Origin: JANQIO01 sp043513815 | GTDB lineage: Bacteria; Pseudomonadota; Gammaproteobacteria; Pseudomonadales; Halieaceae | Length of the DNA: 64,000 nucleotides | NCBI GenBank assembly: GCA_043513815.1 | Contig: CP121313.1 | Coordinates: 3,844,001 to 3,908,000, forward strand | Direction: 5' to 3' | Part shown: positions 61,155-64,000 of the stretch, one piece after another | Layout of the letters: the number at the start of each line of letters is the position of its first letter | How positions within the stretch are numbered: the stretch's first letter is position 1 | Notes under the pieces: model-generated | Databases searched by the model: none | What the model was told of the DNA's origin: nothing | What the model saw: only the letters and a program-made list of their open reading frames with translations | Translations under genes and position numbers: made by a program

Positions 61155-62123
61155 ATGTGCGCGCAACGGGTATTCGTGGCAGGCCATCGTGGGATGGTGG
61201 GCTCAGCCCTGATGCGACAGTTGGAGCAGGACGACAGCCTCGAGCTGATCACTTTCAAGCGCTCAGAACTGGACCTGACCAACCAGGCCGAGGTGCGAGA
61301 ATTCTTCGCGACGGAGAACATTGACCAGGTGTACCTGGCTGCCGCCAAAGTAGGCGGCATCCATGCCAATGACACCTACCCAGCCGAGTTCATTTACCAA
61401 AACCTGGCCATCGAGCTAAATCTGATTCACGAGGCTCATTCCGCCGGCGTCGATCGGCTGCTATTCCTTGGCTCTTCCTGTATTTACCCAAAGCTGGCCG
61501 GACAACCCATGGCAGAGACCGCGCTGCTGACAGGAACACTGGAACCTACCAACGAGCCCTACGCTATCGCCAAGATTGCCGGCATCAAGTTATGCGAGAG
61601 CTACCAACGCCAGTATGGCCGCGATTACCGCAGCGTGATGCCCACCAACCTCTTCGGCCCCAATGACAACTTCCACGAAGAAAACAGTCACGTGATCCCG
61701 GCGCTATTGCGCCGCTTTCACGAGGCCAAGCTCAACAAGGCTCCCAGCGTGACAGTCTGGGGCACAGGCGAGGCCATGCGCGAATTCCTGCACGTAGACG
61801 ACATGGCTGCCGCCTCCATCCATGTGATGAACCTGGAAAGAAGCAGCTACGAAACTGTAACGCAGCCCATGCTCAGTCACATTAATGTCGGCACCGGTGT
61901 CGACTGCACCATCAGGGAACTCGCAGAAACCATAAAAAAAGTGACCGGCTACGAAGGCGAGATTAAATTCGACACCACCAGGCCCGACGGCGCGCCGCGC
62001 AAACTGCTCGACACAACTCGCCTCAACCATACAGGTTGGCATCCGCAGCATTCCCTTGCGTCAGGGCTGCGAGATGTTTATGGGTGGTTCTGCGAGCATC
62101 AGGAGAGCTTCAGGACGGTGTAA
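61155..62123 (+). CDS. fcl: GDP-L-fucose synthase
   Basis: 322 residues. VFVAGHRGMVGSALMRQLEQ near the start, LGSSCIYPKLAGQPMAETAL with the catalytic Ser/Cys, YAIAKIAGIKLCESYQRQYG with the YxxxK pair, and PTNLFGPNDNF. It epimerises and reduces GDP-4-keto-6-deoxymannose to GDP-L-fucose. Coupled to gmd. It supplies fucose, which the sulfotransferases could later sulfate. Confidence 0.97.
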   Translation: MCAQRVFVAGHRGMVGSALMRQLEQDDSLELITFKRSELDLTNQAEVREFFATENIDQVYLAAAKVGGIHANDTYPAEFIYQNLAIELNLIHEAHSAGVDRLLFLGSSCIYPKLAGQPMAETALLTGTLEPTNEPYAIAKIAGIKLCESYQRQYGRDYRSVMPTNLFGPNDNFHEENSHVIPALLRRFHEAKLNKAPSVTVWGTGEAMREFLHVDDMAAASIHVMNLERSSYETVTQPMLSHINVGTGVDCTIRELAETIKKVTGYEGEIKFDTTRPDGAPRKLLDTTRLNHTGWHPQHSLASGLRDVYGWFCEHQESFRTV

Positions 62124-62331
62124 TGGCAGGTCGGCGTTATTGTCGACTGCACCTTTTTCGATCGTAAGGGCCGCAGTCTTAAAACCAGAACAGGGCGATC
62201 AGCGCTCCACGCGTTCCCCTAGTTCAAAGAAATCGCAACGCCGCCTACGCGCATCCAATGCAAAATCTGGCCTGGACGAGATGCTTCCGCATAAATCCGG
62301 CAAGAGGGGGCCATCGAAAAGCCCCTAAGAA

Positions 62332-62919
62332 TCACCCCATCAAATGCCCAAGTTTCCCGGCTTTGGTGGCCAGGTATTTCTGGTTGTGGGGGTTGTGGGG
62401 GGTTTCCAGCGGGATGCGCTCCAGCACCGCAAAGCCCAGTTCCTCCAGGGCCTGCACTTTTCGCGGGTTGTTGGTCATCAGCCGCAGTCGGGTTATACCC
62501 AGGTGCTCAAGCATGGGCTTGCAGATCGAGTAGTCCCGAAGGTCTGCTCCAAATCCGAGCGCCTCATTGGCCTGCACGGTATCGGCACCTTCGTCCTGCA
62601 ACTTGTAGGCCTTGATCTTGTTGACCAGGCCGATGCCCCGGCCTTCCTGGCGCAGGTAAAGCAGCGCGCCACGGCCTTCCGTCGCAATGGCCATGAGGGC
62701 AGCTTGCAGCTGCTCACCGCAGTCACAGCGCAGGCTGAACAGGGCATCGCCGGTCAGGCACTCGGAATGAACCCGGGCCAGCACCGGCTCGCCGGCGACC
62801 ACGTCGCCGAGGGTCAGCACTACGTGCTCTTTGCCGGTTTCTGTCTCTTCGAAGCCGTGCATCTCGAACTCGCCCCACTGGGTGGGGAGGCGGGAGGTTT
62901 CAACGTAACGTACTGACAC
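62332..62919 (-). CDS. ribA: GTP cyclohydrolase II
   Basis: 195 residues. Zinc ligands are in HSECLTGDALFSLRCDCGEQ; EGRGIGLVNKIKAYKLQDEG is the catalytic and GTP-binding stretch. Stand-alone RibA (not fused to RibB) for riboflavin synthesis. It lies leftward of the protease gene and, unusually, gmd-fcl separates it from dxs. Confidence 0.96.
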   Translation of the reverse strand: MSVRYVETSRLPTQWGEFEMHGFEETETGKEHVVLTLGDVVAGEPVLARVHSECLTGDALFSLRCDCGEQLQAALMAIATEGRGALLYLRQEGRGIGLVNKIKAYKLQDEGADTVQANEALGFGADLRDYSICKPMLEHLGITRLRLMTNNPRKVQALEELGFAVLERIPLETPHNPHNQKYLATKAGKLGHLMG

Positions 62920-63021
62920 TGTTGGGTTTTCCAGGCAATGGGTAGAGGCTTATACGCCTCGAGGGCGCGTAGTGTATCAAGCCGCTGGGGTGATTTGAAT
63001 CTGGAGTATGTCGCGAGTCGA

Positions 63022-63657
63022 CTAGAACTTGCCCGTCAGCATCAGTATGCCGTCCTTCTCCCGCAGTTCCACGTGCTGCAGGTAGCTCACTCCCAGCAAC
63101 ACCATCTCCGGGAAAGATCCTTCAATCACTGAGGCCTGTACGTGGGGTACATGTATGCCGCCCACGTCGACGCTCTCGAGCATCACCGACCAGGCGCCGA
63201 CGATGCCGGAGGCGGTGGCGACCTGGCTGCGGGGGGCGTCTTCGAATTTCACACCCAGCGCTCTTGCGGTATTGGCGTTCATGGCGACGATATTGGCGCC
63301 GGTATCCACCAGCACCTGGGTGCCGCGGCCGTTGATGGTGGCGTTGGTGATGTACTGGCGGTTGCTGTTCTTGCGGATGCGCACGGTGCGGGCGCCGGGC
63401 TTCACAAAATTACTGCTGATGCGGGTGGAGACGTTCAGCGTCATGCGCTCACCGTTGACGTCGGCCAGGGCTTCCCGGGAGTCGGCCTTGAGCAGCGCCA
63501 CGCCCTTCCACTGCTGGCCCACTTTCAGAAGCTTCTGTTCGCCATCGACCTTTAGCAGGGCTGCGCCCTTGAACAGGCCCAGCACTTCAATATCGGCACG
63601 TGCCGCGCCCGAGAGGGTGAGCAGTAGGAGCAGGCATGTCAGGTAAACAGCTTTCAT
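63022..63657 (-). CDS. Periplasmic retropepsin-like aspartic protease (TIGR02281-type)
   Basis: 211 residues from ATG 63657. The signal peptide ends about GAARA. ATINGRGTQVLVDTGANIVA carries the catalytic Asp (DTGAN) near residue 118. The domain is followed by LLGVSYLQHVELREKDGILM. These clan AA peptidases act as dimers in the periplasm. Function of the bacterial group is poorly known. Ends 100 bp upstream of ribA on the same strand. Confidence 0.85.
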   Translation of the reverse strand: MKAVYLTCLLLLLTLSGAARADIEVLGLFKGAALLKVDGEQKLLKVGQQWKGVALLKADSREALADVNGERMTLNVSTRISSNFVKPGARTVRIRKNSNRQYITNATINGRGTQVLVDTGANIVAMNANTARALGVKFEDAPRSQVATASGIVGAWSVMLESVDVGGIHVPHVQASVIEGSFPEMVLLGVSYLQHVELREKDGILMLTGKF

Positions 63658-63774
63658 GGCGGTCATATCGTCTCGGGTTTCGAGTGTAGAACAGGCATTG
63701 GGCTTTGCCTATCGGCACAGCTTACATCTGTGAACCGGGTGCTACAGTGAAGTAAATACGCCCGGAGATACGCG

Positions 63775-64000
63775 ATGGACGACCTGTTGATACGACCACT
63801 GGAGGCCGGTGACGAGGCCGACTGGCGACGGCTGTGGACGCTGTACCTGGAGTACTATGAGTCCAGCGTGACCGAGGCGGTCTACCAGACCACCTGGCAG
63901 CGCCTGCTGTCAGGCGAGCCCAACGAGTACCAGGGCTTGATGGCCTTTTCAAACGGCCGCGCGGTGGGGCTGACCCACTACCTGTTCCATCGCCACTGCT
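63775..64000 (+). CDS. GNAT N-acetyltransferase, N-terminal part (cut by window edge)
   Basis: 75 residues up to the window end, from ATG 63775 with GGAG about 8 bases upstream. DLLIRPLEAGDEADWRRLW, YLEYYESSV and FSNGRAVGLTHYLFHR match the first half of GNAT acyltransferases (strand beta1 to beta4). The acetyl-CoA-binding Q/RxxGxG/A lies beyond the window. Substrate unknown. Confidence 0.8.
   Translation, partial: MDDLLIRPLEAGDEADWRRLWTLYLEYYESSVTEAVYQTTWQRLLSGEPNEYQGLMAFSNGRAVGLTHYLFHRHC

Overview
The window looks like a 64 kb piece of a marine gammaproteobacterial chromosome. The high G+C of the flanks and the mix of families (PHA-system protein, DUF1254, GFA, AraC/OruR-type regulators, DsbA-GGDEF, xseB-ispA, dxs, ribA) fit a Halieaceae/Cellvibrionales-like organism. 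That placement is inferred from gene content only. No rRNA, tRNA, CRISPR array, integrase or intact insertion sequence was seen.

Left part (1-29.4 kb): accessory metabolism and detoxification. It opens with a truncated type-B carboxylesterase, followed by a PhyH-type dioxygenase and two glutathione transferases. A LysR-controlled block (GST, DUF1348, FMN/FAD reductase fusion) comes next, then a LysR/serine hydrolase pair diverging from a DoxX gene. A lipoprotein metallo-hydrolase overlaps a GDPD. After that come a ZIP transporter, an OprO/P-like porin, a DUF1254 protein, and a ferritin-like diiron protein diverging from an AraC-patatin pair. The gaps here carry palindromic repeats, three of which have a tandemly multiplied arm.

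Middle (29.4-37.8 kb): a minus-strand run xseB-ispA-(DsbA/REC/GGDEF fusion)-BtuF-BtuC-BtuD-like, tightly spaced enough to be one operon. Just upstream lie a collapsed galE remnant (first and last codons only) and a small CopG/BrnA-like plus DUF2442 pair behind a perfect 19-bp palindrome. An amidase and a SpoIIAA-like protein of unknown role follow.

Glycan island (37.9-57.7 kb, visibly more A+T rich than the flanks): four short operons. They encode a four-domain 1,440-residue glycosyltransferase ending in a KpsS/KpsC-like domain, a Wzm/Wzt-type ABC exporter, three sulfotransferases, four methyltransferases, and several GT4, GT8-like and GT2 transferases. They also encode an epimerase and a Kdo-hydroxylase-like dioxygenase. 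With gmd and fcl (60.0-62.1 kb, GDP-L-fucose synthesis) this reads as an export locus for a sulfated, methylated and possibly fucosylated surface polysaccharide. dxs sits 15 bp upstream of one glycan operon, in the same direction and apart from xseB-ispA, so the usual xseB-ispA-dxs-ribA order has been rearranged around the island.

Right edge (62.3-64 kb): ribA, a periplasmic retropepsin-like protease, and the start of a GNAT acetyltransferase cut by the window end.
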